From Klebsiella aerogenes (GTDB lineage: Bacteria > Pseudomonadota > Gammaproteobacteria > Enterobacterales > Enterobacteriaceae): a stretch of 64,000 nucleotides of DNA. The position numbers and the translations under genes were made by a program. Where the stretch lies: the NCBI GenBank assembly GCA_029027985.1, contig CP119076.1, positions 3,966,422 to 4,030,421 of the forward strand, written 5' to 3'. Below the pieces are notes generated by a model that saw nothing but the letters and a program-made list of their open reading frames with translations, ran no database searches and was not told the DNA's origin. Below, piece by piece: positions 35,066 to 44,417 of the stretch (positions are counted from its first letter, which is position 1; each line of letters begins with the position of its first letter).

Positions 35066-35078
35066 GAGGTGCACCATT
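35066..35078 (+). promoter_or_regulatory. Strong Shine-Dalgarno and AUU start codon of pcnB
   Basis: GAGGT (35066-35070) is followed after five bases by ATT at 35076. From there the frame reads [18 protein letters not shown], matching the E. coli PcnB N-terminus exactly, where an AUU start is documented. No ATG or GTG nearer the correct N-terminus exists. Confidence 0.85.
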
Positions 35079-36476
35079 TTTACCCGAGTCGCTAATTTTT
35101 GCCGCAAGGTGCTAAGCCGTGAAGAGCGCGAGGCAGAGGCCGCCGCCGTCGAACAAACGCATATGACGGTGATCCCGCGTGAACAGCATGCAATTTCCCG
35201 CAAAGATATCAGTGAAAATGCGCTCAAGGTGCTCTATCGACTGAACAAGGCGGGCTACGAAGCTTACCTGGTCGGCGGCGGTGTTCGCGACCTGTTGCTG
35301 GGCAAAAAACCAAAAGATTTCGACGTCACCACCAGCGCCACCCCGGATCAGGTACGTAAACTGTTTCGCAACTGCCGCCTGGTCGGCCGCCGCTTCCGCC
35401 TGGCGCACGTGATGTTCGGGCCGGAAATCATTGAAGTCGCCACTTTCCGCGGCCATCATGAAGGCCACACCACCGATCGCGTCACGTCACAGCGCGGTCA
35501 GAACGGCATGCTGCTGCGCGATAACATCTTCGGCTCCATCGAAGAAGATGCCCAGCGCCGTGACTTCACCATCAACAGTCTTTACTACAGCGTGGCAGAC
35601 TTCACCGTGCGCGACTACGTCGGCGGCATGCGCGATCTGCAGGAAGGCGTGATCCGCCTGATTGGCGATCCGGAAACCCGCTACCGTGAAGATCCAGTGC
35701 GCATGCTGCGCGCAGTGCGCTTCGCCGCCAAGCTCAATATGCGCATCAGCCCGGAAAGCGCCGAACCGATCCCGCGTCTGGCGACCCTGCTGCACGACGT
35801 GCCGCCCGCACGTCTGTTTGAAGAAGTGCTGAAGCTGCTACAGGCAGGTTATGGTTATGAAACCTACCAGTTGCTGCGCGAATACAACCTGTTCCAGCCG
35901 CTGTTCCCGACCATCACCCGCTACTTCACCGAGCGCGGCGATAGCCCGATGGAACGCATCATTATCCAGGTGCTGAAGAACACCGATAATCGCCTGCATA
36001 ACGACATGCGCGTTAACCCAGCGTTCCTGTTCGCGGTGATGTTCTGGTATCCGCTGCTGGAAATGGCGCAGAAAATCGCTCAGGAGAGCGGGCTGGCCTA
36101 TTACGACGCCTTCGCGCTGGCGATGAACGATGTACTGGATGAAGCCTGCCGTACCCTGGCGATCCCCAAACGTATCACCACCCTGGTCCGTGATATCTGG
36201 CAGCTGCAGCTGCGCATGTCCCGCCGTCAGGGTAAGCGCGCGTGGAAGCTGATGGAGCATCCGAAATTCCGCGCCGCCTATGACCTGCTTGAACTACGCG
36301 CCAGCGCCGAGAACAACCACGAACTGCAGCGTCTGACCAAATGGTGGGGCGAGTTCCAGGTGGCCGCGCCGCCTGCGCAGAAGGATATGCTCAACGATCT
36401 CGGCGACGATCCGGCCCCGCGCCGTCGTCACCGCCGTCCGCGCAAACGCGCGCCGCGCCGCGAAGGCAGCGCATGA
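35076..36476 (+). CDS. pcnB: Poly(A) polymerase I
   Basis: Adds 3' poly(A) tails that direct RNAs to decay, and controls ColE1-type plasmid copy number through RNA I. It has 466 residues when begun at the AUU codon (E. coli 465). The class-II nucleotidyltransferase motif [20 protein letters not shown] is near residue 55, the [11 protein letters not shown] and [19 protein letters not shown] motifs follow, and the C-terminus is strongly basic ([18 protein letters not shown]). Starting at the GTG at 35109 would lose the conserved N-terminal 11 residues. The stop overlaps the folK start. Confidence 0.95.
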   Translation: MFTRVANFCRKVLSREEREAEAAAVEQTHMTVIPREQHAISRKDISENALKVLYRLNKAGYEAYLVGGGVRDLLLGKKPKDFDVTTSATPDQVRKLFRNCRLVGRRFRLAHVMFGPEIIEVATFRGHHEGHTTDRVTSQRGQNGMLLRDNIFGSIEEDAQRRDFTINSLYYSVADFTVRDYVGGMRDLQEGVIRLIGDPETRYREDPVRMLRAVRFAAKLNMRISPESAEPIPRLATLLHDVPPARLFEEVLKLLQAGYGYETYQLLREYNLFQPLFPTITRYFTERGDSPMERIIIQVLKNTDNRLHNDMRVNPAFLFAVMFWYPLLEMAQKIAQESGLAYYDAFALAMNDVLDEACRTLAIPKRITTLVRDIWQLQLRMSRRQGKRAWKLMEHPKFRAAYDLLELRASAENNHELQRLTKWWGEFQVAAPPAQKDMLNDLGDDPAPRRRHRRPRKRAPRREGSA

Positions 36477-36952
36477 CCCTGGTCTATATCGCCCTTGGCA
36501 GCAATCTCGCCTCGCCTCTTGAGCAGGTGAACGCTGCTATTCGCGCGCTGTCCGGGATCCCGGACAGCCGCGTAGTTCGCGTCTCTTCGCTGTACCGGAC
36601 GCCGCCGCTGGGGCCGCAGGATCAACCTGACTACCTCAACGCTGCCGTCGCGCTTGAAACGTCGCTGTCGGCGGAAGCGCTGCTCGATCACACCCAACGT
36701 ATCGAGTTGCAGCAAGGGCGCGTGCGCAAAGCGGAGCGTTGGGGTCCGCGCACGCTGGACCTCGATATCATGTTGTTTGGCGATGCCGTCATCAGCAGCG
36801 AACGCCTGGCGGTACCGCACTACGATATGAAAAACCGCGGCTTTATGCTCTGGCCGCTGTTCGAAATCGCCCCGCAACTCCACTTCCCTGACGGTCTTTC
36901 CCTCCGCGCGGCGCTAGCCACTCTTGGCGCGGAAAAACCTGCCATCTGGTAA
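36473..36952 (+). CDS. folK: 6-hydroxymethyl-7,8-dihydropterin pyrophosphokinase
   Basis: Transfers pyrophosphate from ATP to hydroxymethyl-dihydropterin in folate synthesis. It has 159 residues from [19 protein letters not shown]. The HPPK signature [13 protein letters not shown], with the two Mg-binding Asp, is near residue 90. The ATG overlaps the pcnB TGA (ATGA). The C-terminal ~20 residues differ from E. coli. It is followed directly by panB, without the fimbrial cluster found at this spot in E. coli K-12. Confidence 0.97.
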   Translation: MTLVYIALGSNLASPLEQVNAAIRALSGIPDSRVVRVSSLYRTPPLGPQDQPDYLNAAVALETSLSAEALLDHTQRIELQQGRVRKAERWGPRTLDLDIMLFGDAVISSERLAVPHYDMKNRGFMLWPLFEIAPQLHFPDGLSLRAALATLGAEKPAIW

Positions 36953-37009
36953 TCCCCTACTCCTTTTTTAGCATTTACGGCGATAGTGGTAATCGGTTGC
37001 CCAAAATCA

Positions 37010-37037
37010 TTGCCCCCCTGAATGCTGCTGTTAGAAT
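37010..37037 (+). promoter_or_regulatory. Candidate promoter for panBC
   Basis: TTGCCC (37010-37015) and TAGAAT (37032-37037) are separated by 16 bases, about 36 bases ahead of the panB ATG. The hexamers match the sigma-70 consensus only moderately. Confidence 0.4.
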
Positions 37038-37072
37038 GCCGGTTAATATGACTTTCATCATCAGGAAACGTT

Positions 37073-37864
37073 ATGAAACCGACCACCATTGCCCTGCTGC
37101 AGAAATGCAAACAGGAGAAAAAGCGCTTCGCTACTATCACAGCCTACGACTACAGCTTCGCTAAGCTTTTTGCCGATGAAGGCATTCACGTTCTGCTGGT
37201 TGGCGATTCGCTGGGAATGACGGTACAGGGCCACGACTCCACGCTGCCGGTGACCGTTGAAGATATCGCCTATCACACCCGCGCGGTACGCCGCGGCGCG
37301 CCGAACAGCCTGCTGCTCGCCGACCTGCCGTTTATGGCCTACGCCACGCCGGAGCAAACTTTCGACAATGCCGCCGTGGTGATGCGCGCTGGCGCCAATA
37401 TGGTGAAGATCGAAGGCGGAGCCTGGCTGGCGGACACCGTTAAGATGCTGGCGGAACGTGCGGTACCGGTCTGCGGTCACCTCGGCTTAACGCCACAGTC
37501 GGTGAATGTTTTCGGCGGTTATAAAGTGCAGGGTCGCGGCGATGCGGCGCAGACGCTGTTTGATGACGCGTTGGCGCTGGAAGCGGCTGGCGCGCAGCTG
37601 CTGGTACTGGAGTGCGTACCGGTAGAACTGGCCAAACGCATCACCGAAGCCCTGACTATTCCGGTTATCGGCATCGGCGCGGGTAACGTGACCGATGGAC
37701 AGATCCTGGTGATGCATGACGCTTTCGGCATTACCGGCGGCCATATCCCCAAATTCGCGAAGAATTTCCTCGCAGAAGCGGGCGACATCCGCGCCGCGGT
37801 ACGGCAGTATATTGCCGAAGTCGAATCCGGTGTCTATCCGGGCGAAGAACATAGTTTCCATTAA
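37073..37864 (+). CDS. panB: 3-methyl-2-oxobutanoate hydroxymethyltransferase
   Basis: First committed step of pantothenate synthesis: adds a one-carbon unit from methylene-THF to alpha-ketoisovalerate, giving ketopantoate. It has 263 residues (E. coli 264). The TIM-barrel motifs are [15 protein letters not shown], the metal-site [18 protein letters not shown] and [15 protein letters not shown]. It is followed after 11 bases by panC, with AAGGAG between. panB, panC and panD form a compact pathway run. Confidence 0.98.
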   Translation: MKPTTIALLQKCKQEKKRFATITAYDYSFAKLFADEGIHVLLVGDSLGMTVQGHDSTLPVTVEDIAYHTRAVRRGAPNSLLLADLPFMAYATPEQTFDNAAVVMRAGANMVKIEGGAWLADTVKMLAERAVPVCGHLGLTPQSVNVFGGYKVQGRGDAAQTLFDDALALEAAGAQLLVLECVPVELAKRITEALTIPVIGIGAGNVTDGQILVMHDAFGITGGHIPKFAKNFLAEAGDIRAAVRQYIAEVESGVYPGEEHSFH

Positions 37865-37875
37865 GGAGTCTTGTT

Positions 37876-38730
37876 GTGCTGATTATTGAAACCCTGCCGC
37901 TGCTGCGCCAGCATATCCGTCGTTTACGCCAGGAAGGCAAGCGCATTGCGCTGGTTCCCACCATGGGCAACCTGCACGATGGTCATATGAAGCTGGTTGA
38001 TGAAGCCAAAGCCAGCGCGGATGTCGTGGTGGTCAGTATCTTCGTGAATCCCATGCAATTTGATCGCCCTGACGATCTGGTGCGCTATCCGCGTACCCTG
38101 CAGGAAGATTGTGAAAAGTTGAACAAGCGCAAAGTCGATTTTGTCTTTGCGCCAGCACCGGCGGAAGTTTATCCGCAGGGTACCGAAGGCCAAACCTTCG
38201 TTGACGTCCCTGGCCTGTCGACCATGCTGGAAGGCGCCAGCCGTCCGGGTCACTTCCGCGGCGTCTCGACCATCGTCAGCAAGCTGTTCAACCTGGTGCA
38301 ACCGGATGTCGCCTGCTTCGGCGAGAAAGATTTCCAGCAACTGGCGCTGATCCGCAAAATGGTCGCCGATATGGGCTACGACATCGAGATCGTCGGCGTA
38401 CCGATTATCCGCGCCAAAGATGGCCTGGCGCTGAGCTCGCGCAACGGCTATCTGACCGCCGAGCAGCGTAAAACCGCCCCGGGCCTGTACAAGGTACTGA
38501 GCGAAGTGGCGGAAAAACTGACGGCTGGCGAGCGTAACCTCGAAGAGATCATTGCCATCGCCGAGCAGGCGCTCAACGAGAAAGGTTTTCGTGCCGACGA
38601 TATCCAGATCCGCGATGCCGACACTCTGCTGGAGCTGACGGAGGCCAGCAAACGCGCGGTGATCCTGATGGCGGCATGGCTTGGCCAGGCGCGCCTGATC
38701 GATAACAAAATTGTTGAGCTGGGCCAGTAG
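37876..38730 (+). CDS. panC: Pantothenate synthetase
   Basis: ATP-dependent condensation of pantoate with beta-alanine. It has 284 residues. The class-I adenylate-forming HIGH motif is in [15 protein letters not shown] near residue 30 and the KMSKS-like motif in [10 protein letters not shown] near 185. The start is GTG at 37876, eight bases after AAGGAG. The 79-base gap to panD contains no gene, whereas E. coli K-12 has rpnC in this gap. Confidence 0.98.
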   Translation: MLIIETLPLLRQHIRRLRQEGKRIALVPTMGNLHDGHMKLVDEAKASADVVVVSIFVNPMQFDRPDDLVRYPRTLQEDCEKLNKRKVDFVFAPAPAEVYPQGTEGQTFVDVPGLSTMLEGASRPGHFRGVSTIVSKLFNLVQPDVACFGEKDFQQLALIRKMVADMGYDIEIVGVPIIRAKDGLALSSRNGYLTAEQRKTAPGLYKVLSEVAEKLTAGERNLEEIIAIAEQALNEKGFRADDIQIRDADTLLELTEASKRAVILMAAWLGQARLIDNKIVELGQ

Positions 38731-38809
38731 GCCAGAGTTACAATCGGGTAATTTTCTCAAAGCGGGTGCCGTATCCGCTTTGCTACACAAAGGTTGGAAG
38801 GTAGAAGTT

Positions 38810-39190
38810 ATGATGCGTAATATGCTGCAGGGCAAACTCCATCGCGTTAAAGTCACGCAGGCTGACCTGCACTATGAAGGTTCCTGCGCCATTGACCAGG
38901 ATTTCCTTGAAGCGGCCGGTATTCTGGAAAACGAAGCCATTCATCTGTGGAACGTGACCAACGGTAACCGTTTCTCCACCTATGCGATCGCCGCCGAGCG
39001 CGGGTCAAAGATTATTTCCGTCAACGGCGCGGCGGCACACTGCGCCAGCGTTGGCGATATTCTGATCATCGCCAGTTTCGTCACCATGTCTGATGAAGAG
39101 GCGCGTAGCTGGCAGCCGAAAGTCGCCTACTTCGAAGGCGACAACGAAATGAAACGCCAGGCGAAAGCCATTCCGGTTCAGGTCGCCTGA
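38810..39190 (+). CDS. panD: Aspartate 1-decarboxylase, pyruvoyl-dependent
   Basis: Makes the beta-alanine used by PanC. It has 126 residues from [15 protein letters not shown]. The proenzyme self-cleaves between Gly24 and Ser25 in the visible HYEGSCAID, generating the pyruvoyl group; this needs PanZ in E. coli. An in-frame extension of 33 codons upstream overlaps the panC end and is not homologous. GGAAG lies upstream of the chosen start. Confidence 0.98.
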   Translation: MMRNMLQGKLHRVKVTQADLHYEGSCAIDQDFLEAAGILENEAIHLWNVTNGNRFSTYAIAAERGSKIISVNGAAAHCASVGDILIIASFVTMSDEEARSWQPKVAYFEGDNEMKRQAKAIPVQVA

Positions 39191-39225
39191 TCCCTCACGG
39201 CGCTGCGTTCAGCCGCGGCGCCGGT

Positions 39226-40482
39226 TTACCCCTGCGGCTGATTGCTGATCAGCCGCGACATCGTCGCTAACGAGTCAGTGCGCAGGATATACACCCGCTT
39301 CAGCAAAAATGGATTATCCCCCGGTTTGACCTTCCCTCTCACCGTCGTTACCGCCATGTGAAAACCGGCATCATTAGCCGCCTGGATCGCCGCAGCGTTA
39401 TAGCCGCCAAACGGATACGAAAGGTAGAGCACATGCGGATTAAACTGCGCCAGCGCCCGCCGCGAACGGGCAAAGTCGAACAGAATATTGTGATAGCTGC
39501 GGCTGAGTAAAATCGGATGGCGGGCGGCATCAACCCGATGCAGGAAATGGGTATGCGACTGCACATCAAATACGTCCTGAATCTGCCTAAGCTCAGAGAT
39601 GCTCATAAACTGCAGCGATTTCGGATCCCACTTCTGCGGGTGGCGTTTAATGCGCGAAGAGATGATGAACGCGGTGGCGTGGAAACCATACTGCTTGAGG
39701 ATCGGGTAAGCGTAGCGGTTCACCGACTTCAGACCATCATCAAAGGTGATGACCACCGAACGCGCCGGCAGATTGATTTTATTACGCAGATAGCCTTCCA
39801 ACTGATACATGGTCAGCGTGGTATAGCCCTGGTCGCGCAACCAGGTCATCTGATTACTGAAAGCGCGCACCGACGTCGTTGTTGAAGTATGGCGAAAACG
39901 GGTATTTTCCTCATCACGCAGAATGTGGTGATAGGTCAGTACCGGAATGCCGTTATCCTCCTGCGCATCCAGGCTACTCACCCACGCCAGCCGGTTACCA
40001 ATGCGGATTTGATACCAGGTTTGATTGAGGCGGTCTTTCAGCTTGCTGATAATGGGATAGCGCAGATTGTTAGCCAGCGTCCCGAACGGCGCGCTGCCTA
40101 CTGACGGGGCGTCATAAACCGGGGTATCTTTCCAGGTCAGCAGATTTTGGTTGCTCAATGGCCGATTTAAATCGCCAAGACTATCCTCAACGCGCCTGCG
40201 CCCCTGAACTGGCCCCAGATGTCCCTTATCGATAAAACCGGTGCCAAAGCCAAAATTGAATTCGTAATAGTCCGCGCTGCTCGGCACCACCGCCAGAATT
40301 TGCCCGGCACGAACGTTGCCAACGCTCACCACGTGATTGCCCACCTGCGCCCAGATATCCGCATCCTCGGTAATCTGCATATAACGAGCAGGGACACCCT
40401 GCTGACTGAGCAAACTGGCGGAAACGCTGATTGAAGTCAGCAGAAAGAAGAACGCAATGACCCGAGCAAGCATACGTATCAC
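39226..40482 (-). CDS. yadE: Polysaccharide deacetylase family protein YadE
   Basis: Predicted exported carbohydrate deacetylase; its substrate is unknown. It has 418 residues from GTG at 40482 (N-terminus I-R-M-L-A-R, matching E. coli MIRTLARF), and an ATG three codons later is the alternative. The signal peptide is [12 protein letters not shown]. An SH3-like N-terminal part is followed by a NodB domain with [19 protein letters not shown] and the metal His pair in [15 protein letters not shown]. It converges on panD and is separated from yadI by 54 bases. Confidence 0.93.
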   Translation of the reverse strand: MIRMLARVIAFFFLLTSISVSASLLSQQGVPARYMQITEDADIWAQVGNHVVSVGNVRAGQILAVVPSSADYYEFNFGFGTGFIDKGHLGPVQGRRRVEDSLGDLNRPLSNQNLLTWKDTPVYDAPSVGSAPFGTLANNLRYPIISKLKDRLNQTWYQIRIGNRLAWVSSLDAQEDNGIPVLTYHHILRDEENTRFRHTSTTTSVRAFSNQMTWLRDQGYTTLTMYQLEGYLRNKINLPARSVVITFDDGLKSVNRYAYPILKQYGFHATAFIISSRIKRHPQKWDPKSLQFMSISELRQIQDVFDVQSHTHFLHRVDAARHPILLSRSYHNILFDFARSRRALAQFNPHVLYLSYPFGGYNAAAIQAANDAGFHMAVTTVRGKVKPGDNPFLLKRVYILRTDSLATMSRLISNQPQG

Positions 40483-40536
40483 ACCGATAAACCTGGATTG
40501 CCGCCATTGTAACAAAAGCGCTATCAATGCTAATGC

Positions 40537-40977
40537 TTAATTTCCAAACGTATCGTGCAGCAGGCGGAAGGGCGGATTTTTTTGTTGTTGGTGCCATAGA
40601 CTGCTCACTGTCGAGCCTCCGGCGCTGACGATAGCCTCACGAAAGGCTTCGCTGTTCAGGGTGTGGCGCAGCAAATACATTTCCTCCAGCAATGGATAAC
40701 GAATACCGGAGATCACCTCGCAATGGGTATGCTTGTGACTCATCAATGCGGCGGCGCGATACGGCGCAGCGCCGGTTTTATCGGTCAGGAAAATCACCCC
40801 GTCGCCGCCGTCCGTCGCGTGCAGCGCGTCGCACATCATGCGGCTGAGCATATTACTGCTCAGATTCCGCCAGTAGTTCACCGCCCGGCATTGCGCCAGC
40901 GGACCAAACTTTTTCTCCAGACGATCCAGCATCTCCTGCGCCAGCTCATCATGACAAGTAATAACCCAACCTAACAT
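40537..40977 (-). CDS. yadI: PTS mannose-family EIIA component YadI
   Basis: Orphan EIIA of the mannose/fructose/sorbose family, 146 residues. The phosphorylatable His is in the conserved N-terminal MLGWVITCHDELAQ. GGDGVIFLTDKTGAAPYR forms the rest of the active-site strand. No EIIB, EIIC or EIID partner is encoded nearby, so it may be regulatory or use partners elsewhere. It lies between yadE and yadH, as in E. coli. Confidence 0.93.
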   Translation of the reverse strand: MLGWVITCHDELAQEMLDRLEKKFGPLAQCRAVNYWRNLSSNMLSRMMCDALHATDGGDGVIFLTDKTGAAPYRAAALMSHKHTHCEVISGIRYPLLEEMYLLRHTLNSEAFREAIVSAGGSTVSSLWHQQQKNPPFRLLHDTFGN

Positions 40978-41100
40978 CGCCTACCTCCTTAGCAGGCAAA
41001 CAATTTAGCAAGGGAAGCGTTGAGGCGGGGTGATGGGTATCAAAGATTAACGTTTAGCGCCCCGGCAAAGTGCAATGAACCGGGGCGCTGGCACAAAGAA

Positions 41101-41871
41101 TTAGCTGCGCAGGCCACGACCGCGCTGGATGAGATACCAGCACAGCAGGTAAAACGCCACGATGAACACGACCAGCACACCAAACGTCGTGACCAGCGGA
41201 ACATCGTTAATGCCGAGGAAACCGTAGCGGAAGCCACTAATCATGTAGACGATCGGGTTCAGGTGTGACAGCCCCTGCCAGAACGGCGGCAACAGCGTCA
41301 GCGAATAGAACACCCCGCCAAGGTAGGTCAGCGGCGTCAGCACGAAAGTGGGGATCAGGCTGATGTCATCGAAGGTCTTGGCGAAGACGGCGTTAAGCAG
41401 ACCGGCAAGCGAGAACAGAATCGCCGTCAGGATCAACGTCAGGGCGACAAACAGCCAGGAGTGGACCTGGAATGGCACGAAGAACAGTGAAATCGCCGTC
41501 ACCAGAATCCCAACGCATAAACCACGTGCAACCCCGCCGCCGACATAACCGGCAATGACTACATGGGTTGGCACCGGCGCCACCAACAGTTCTTCAATGT
41601 TGCGCTGAAACTTGGCGCTGAAGAACGACGACGCCACGTTGGCGTAGGCGTTGGTGATCACCGCCATCATGATCAGGCCCGGCACGATAAACTGCATATA
41701 GGTGAAGCCGTGCATTTCGCCGATCCGCGAACCGATCAGGTTGCCGAAGATGACGAAATAGAGCGTCATGGTGATCACCGGCGGCACCAGAGTCTGGATC
41801 CAGATACGCATAAACCGGTGGATCTCTTTGGTCCAGATGCTTTTCAGCGCGACCCAGTAAAGCTGCATCAT
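41101..41871 (-). CDS. yadH: ABC-2 type transporter permease YadH
   Basis: Inner-membrane half of a predicted exporter with YadG; its substrate is unknown. It has 256 residues with six hydrophobic helices. ABC-2 family motifs include VPGLIMMAVITNAYANVASSF and LSHLNPIVYMISGFRYGFLG. The start overlaps the yadG stop by four bases (ATGA). The sequence is nearly identical to E. coli YadH. Confidence 0.95.
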   Translation of the reverse strand: MMQLYWVALKSIWTKEIHRFMRIWIQTLVPPVITMTLYFVIFGNLIGSRIGEMHGFTYMQFIVPGLIMMAVITNAYANVASSFFSAKFQRNIEELLVAPVPTHVVIAGYVGGGVARGLCVGILVTAISLFFVPFQVHSWLFVALTLILTAILFSLAGLLNAVFAKTFDDISLIPTFVLTPLTYLGGVFYSLTLLPPFWQGLSHLNPIVYMISGFRYGFLGINDVPLVTTFGVLVVFIVAFYLLCWYLIQRGRGLRS

Positions 41872-42794
41872 GCTGATTCTCCTTTCTTATCGTGCACCAG
41901 CGTGACAAACAGTTCTTCCAGACGGTTGGCTTTGTTACGCATACTTAATACCTGCACGCCCTGAGCGCTAAGCTGGGCGAACACGCTGTTGACCCCCTGC
42001 TCACGCAGTACTTCGACTTCCAGCGTCGAGGTATCGACCAACCGGTACTGGTAACCGTCGAGGGTCGGCAACGGGCTTTTCGGCGCAAGATCGAGGATAA
42101 AAGTTTCCGATTTCAGCTTCGCCAGCAGCGCCTTCATTGAGGTATTTTCCACCAGCTCGCCGCTCTGGATAATACCGATATTACGGCACAGCATCTCCGC
42201 TTCTTCCAGATAGTGGGTGGTAAGGATAATGGTGGTGCCTTTGTCATTAAGATCTTTCAGGAACCCCCACATCGAGCGGCGCAGTTCGATATCCACGCCC
42301 GCGGTCGGCTCATCGAGGATCAGCAACTTCGGTTCATGCATTAACGCACGCGCGATCATTAAACGACGCTTCATCCCACCGGAGAGCATCCGCGCGCGTT
42401 CGTTGCGTTTTTCCCACAAATCGAGCTGTTTTAGATACTTTTCGCTGCGCAGGACCGCTTCTTTGCGCTCAACGCCATAGTAACCCGCCTGGTTAACGAC
42501 GATCTGCTGCACGGTTTCGAACGGGTTGAAGTTGAACTCCTGCGGCACCAGCCCGAGCTGGCGTTTGGCATTCACCACGTCTTTTTCCAGATCATAACCA
42601 AAGACGTTGACCTGGCCGGAGGTTTTATTCACCAGCGAACTAATAATGCCGATAGTCGTGGATTTCCCCGCGCCGTTAGGACCCAGCAGCGCATAAAAGT
42701 CGCCAGCTTCGACCTGCAGGTCAATGCCTTTCAGCGCCTGAACCCCGCCGGGATAGGTTTTCTTGAGCTGTTTTAATTCCAGAGCAATGGTCAT
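41868..42794 (-). CDS. yadG: ABC transporter ATP-binding protein YadG
   Basis: ATPase partner of YadH, 308 residues. Walker A GPNGAGKSTT is near residue 38, the signature MLSGGMKRRLMIARAL near 140, Walker B LLILDEPTAGVDIE, and the H-loop LTTHYLEEAEMLC. The C-terminal ~90 residues are the drug/efflux-type extension. It is divergent from can, with 164 bases between. Confidence 0.96.
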   Translation of the reverse strand: MTIALELKQLKKTYPGGVQALKGIDLQVEAGDFYALLGPNGAGKSTTIGIISSLVNKTSGQVNVFGYDLEKDVVNAKRQLGLVPQEFNFNPFETVQQIVVNQAGYYGVERKEAVLRSEKYLKQLDLWEKRNERARMLSGGMKRRLMIARALMHEPKLLILDEPTAGVDIELRRSMWGFLKDLNDKGTTIILTTHYLEEAEMLCRNIGIIQSGELVENTSMKALLAKLKSETFILDLAPKSPLPTLDGYQYRLVDTSTLEVEVLREQGVNSVFAQLSAQGVQVLSMRNKANRLEELFVTLVHDKKGESA

Positions 42795-42958
42795 TAAATG
42801 TCTCTTCTCGTGTCATAGCACGTAATTTCCCCAAATAATTCATGTTGCAGCCAACGCACCTGCAGCATGAAGTATGACGGGTAAAGGTTGTTTTCAAAAA
42901 GGTGAGCTTACCCTATATTAGCGCAACGCACTTACTTGGTTACAGGCCGTAAACGTCC

Positions 42959-43621
42959 ATGAATGACATAGATACACTCATCAGCAACAATGCACTATGG
43001 TCAAAAATGCTGGTAGAAGAGGACCCCGGCTTTTTTGCGACACTGTCGCAAGCGCAAAAACCGCGTTTTTTGTGGATTGGATGTTCCGATAGCCGCGTCC
43101 CCGCGGAGCGCCTGACCGGCCTGGAGCCCGGCGAACTGTTCGTTCACCGCAATGTCGCCAATCTGGTGATTCACACCGACCTGAACTGTCTGTCGGTCGT
43201 GCAGTACGCGGTTGATGTCCTGGAAGTCGAACACATTATTATTTGCGGCCACTACGGCTGCGGCGGCGTACAGGCAGCGGTTGAAAACACGGAACTAGGG
43301 CTGATTGATAACTGGTTGCTGCATATTCGCGACATCTGGTTTAAACACAGCTCGCTGCTTGGCGAAATGCCGGAAGAGCGCCGTCTGGATACTCTTTGCG
43401 AACTGAACGTGATGGAACAGGTGTACAACCTGGGACACTCGACGATTATGCAGTCGGCGTGGAAGCGTGGACAAAAGGTTACAATCCACGGTTGGGCCTA
43501 CGGTATTCACGACGGTCTGCTTCGCGACCTTGATGTGACTGCCGTGAGCCGGGAAACCCTCGAACAGCGCTATCGCCAGGGAATTTCCAACCTCAAAAGC
43601 AAGCACGCCAACCACAAATAG
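42959..43621 (+). CDS. can: Beta-class carbonic anhydrase
   Basis: Interconverts CO2 and bicarbonate and is essential in E. coli at ambient CO2. The 220 residues equal E. coli Can. The zinc ligands are visible: Cys42 and Asp44 in IGCSDSRVP, and His98 and Cys101 in CGHYGCGG. It is a single gene, ending before a REP-like hairpin shared with converging hpt. Confidence 0.98.
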   Translation: MNDIDTLISNNALWSKMLVEEDPGFFATLSQAQKPRFLWIGCSDSRVPAERLTGLEPGELFVHRNVANLVIHTDLNCLSVVQYAVDVLEVEHIIICGHYGCGGVQAAVENTELGLIDNWLLHIRDIWFKHSSLLGEMPEERRLDTLCELNVMEQVYNLGHSTIMQSAWKRGQKVTIHGWAYGIHDGLLRDLDVTAVSRETLEQRYRQGISNLKSKHANHK

Positions 43622-43637
43622 CCGTCGCGCTCACCGC

Positions 43638-43665
43638 CCCGGATAGCATCTGAGCCCTATCCGGG
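43638..43665. repeat. REP-like hairpin between can and hpt
   Basis: Perfect 9-bp arms cccggatag and ctatccggg with a 10-nt loop, in the 57-base gap between converging can and hpt. There is no strong T-tract, so it resembles a REP unit serving as a bidirectional transcript end. Confidence 0.65.
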
Positions 43666-43678
43666 ACAGCGAATATCA

Positions 43679-44215
43679 TTACTCGTCCAGCAACGTCACT
43701 TTGCCGACGTACGGCAGATGACGATAGCGCTGGGCGTAGTCGATACCATAGCCGACCACGAACTCATCCGGAATCGCAAAGCCCACGAACTCAACCGGCA
43801 CGTTCACTTCACGGCGGCTCGGTTTATCCAGCAGCGTACAAATCGCCAGAGATTTCGGCCCGCGCAGGCTAAGGATTTCACGCACTTTAGACAGCGTGTT
43901 GCCGGAGTCGATGATGTCTTCGACGATCAGCACGTCTTTACCACGAATGTCTTCATCCAGATCTTTGAGGATTTTGACATCACGGGTGGTGGACATGCCG
44001 CTGCCGTAGCTGGAGGCGGTCATGAAATCGACTTCATGCGGTACCTGCACCTCGCGGCACAGATCGGCCATGAACATGAATGAACCGCGCAACAGACCCA
44101 CCAGCACCATTTCGCTGCCGCTGTCTTGATAGCGTTCATTAATTTGACGACCCAGTTCGGCGATACGCGCTTTGATCTCGGCTTCCGGGATCATCACTTC
44201 TACAGTATGTTTCAT
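43679..44215 (-). CDS. hpt: Hypoxanthine phosphoribosyltransferase
   Basis: Purine salvage enzyme: hypoxanthine plus PRPP gives IMP. The 178 residues from [15 protein letters not shown] equal the E. coli length. The PRPP-binding loop [15 protein letters not shown] is near residue 100. The 23 extra in-frame upstream codons lack homology. It is divergent from gcd, with 202 bases between holding a CRP site. Confidence 0.97.
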   Translation of the reverse strand: MKHTVEVMIPEAEIKARIAELGRQINERYQDSGSEMVLVGLLRGSFMFMADLCREVQVPHEVDFMTASSYGSGMSTTRDVKILKDLDEDIRGKDVLIVEDIIDSGNTLSKVREILSLRGPKSLAICTLLDKPSRREVNVPVEFVGFAIPDEFVVGYGIDYAQRYRHLPYVGKVTLLDE

Positions 44216-44342
44216 TAAACTAACCATTTGATTCTTAGGATAAATCATCAAAGCCGCTGCTATCGCATCGACGTTGACCGGCAAGCGATACAGTATACCA
44301 GCAAAACGAAATCAGCGGTGCAGTGAATAATAAAGCCATATT

Positions 44343-44376
44343 TGTGATTCCGATCACAGTTGTTAAATCCTATAAT
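44343..44376 (+). promoter_or_regulatory. CRP site overlapping the gcd promoter
   Basis: TGTGA-ttccga-TCACA (44343-44358) is a perfect CRP core. A consensus -10 TATAAT sits at 44371-44376, and the -35 position falls inside the CRP spacer, so bound CRP would block RNA polymerase. This fits the reported negative control of E. coli gcd by cAMP-CRP. The site may act on divergent hpt as well. Confidence 0.8.
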
Positions 44377-44417
44377 TAATTGCAGTTAAAATATTAACAA
44401 CAAAAGAGTGTCTTTCT

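Noticed and set aside
37924-38856. 310-codon minus-strand open frame
   Set aside because: Antisense to panC and the panC-panD gap; no motif or signal.
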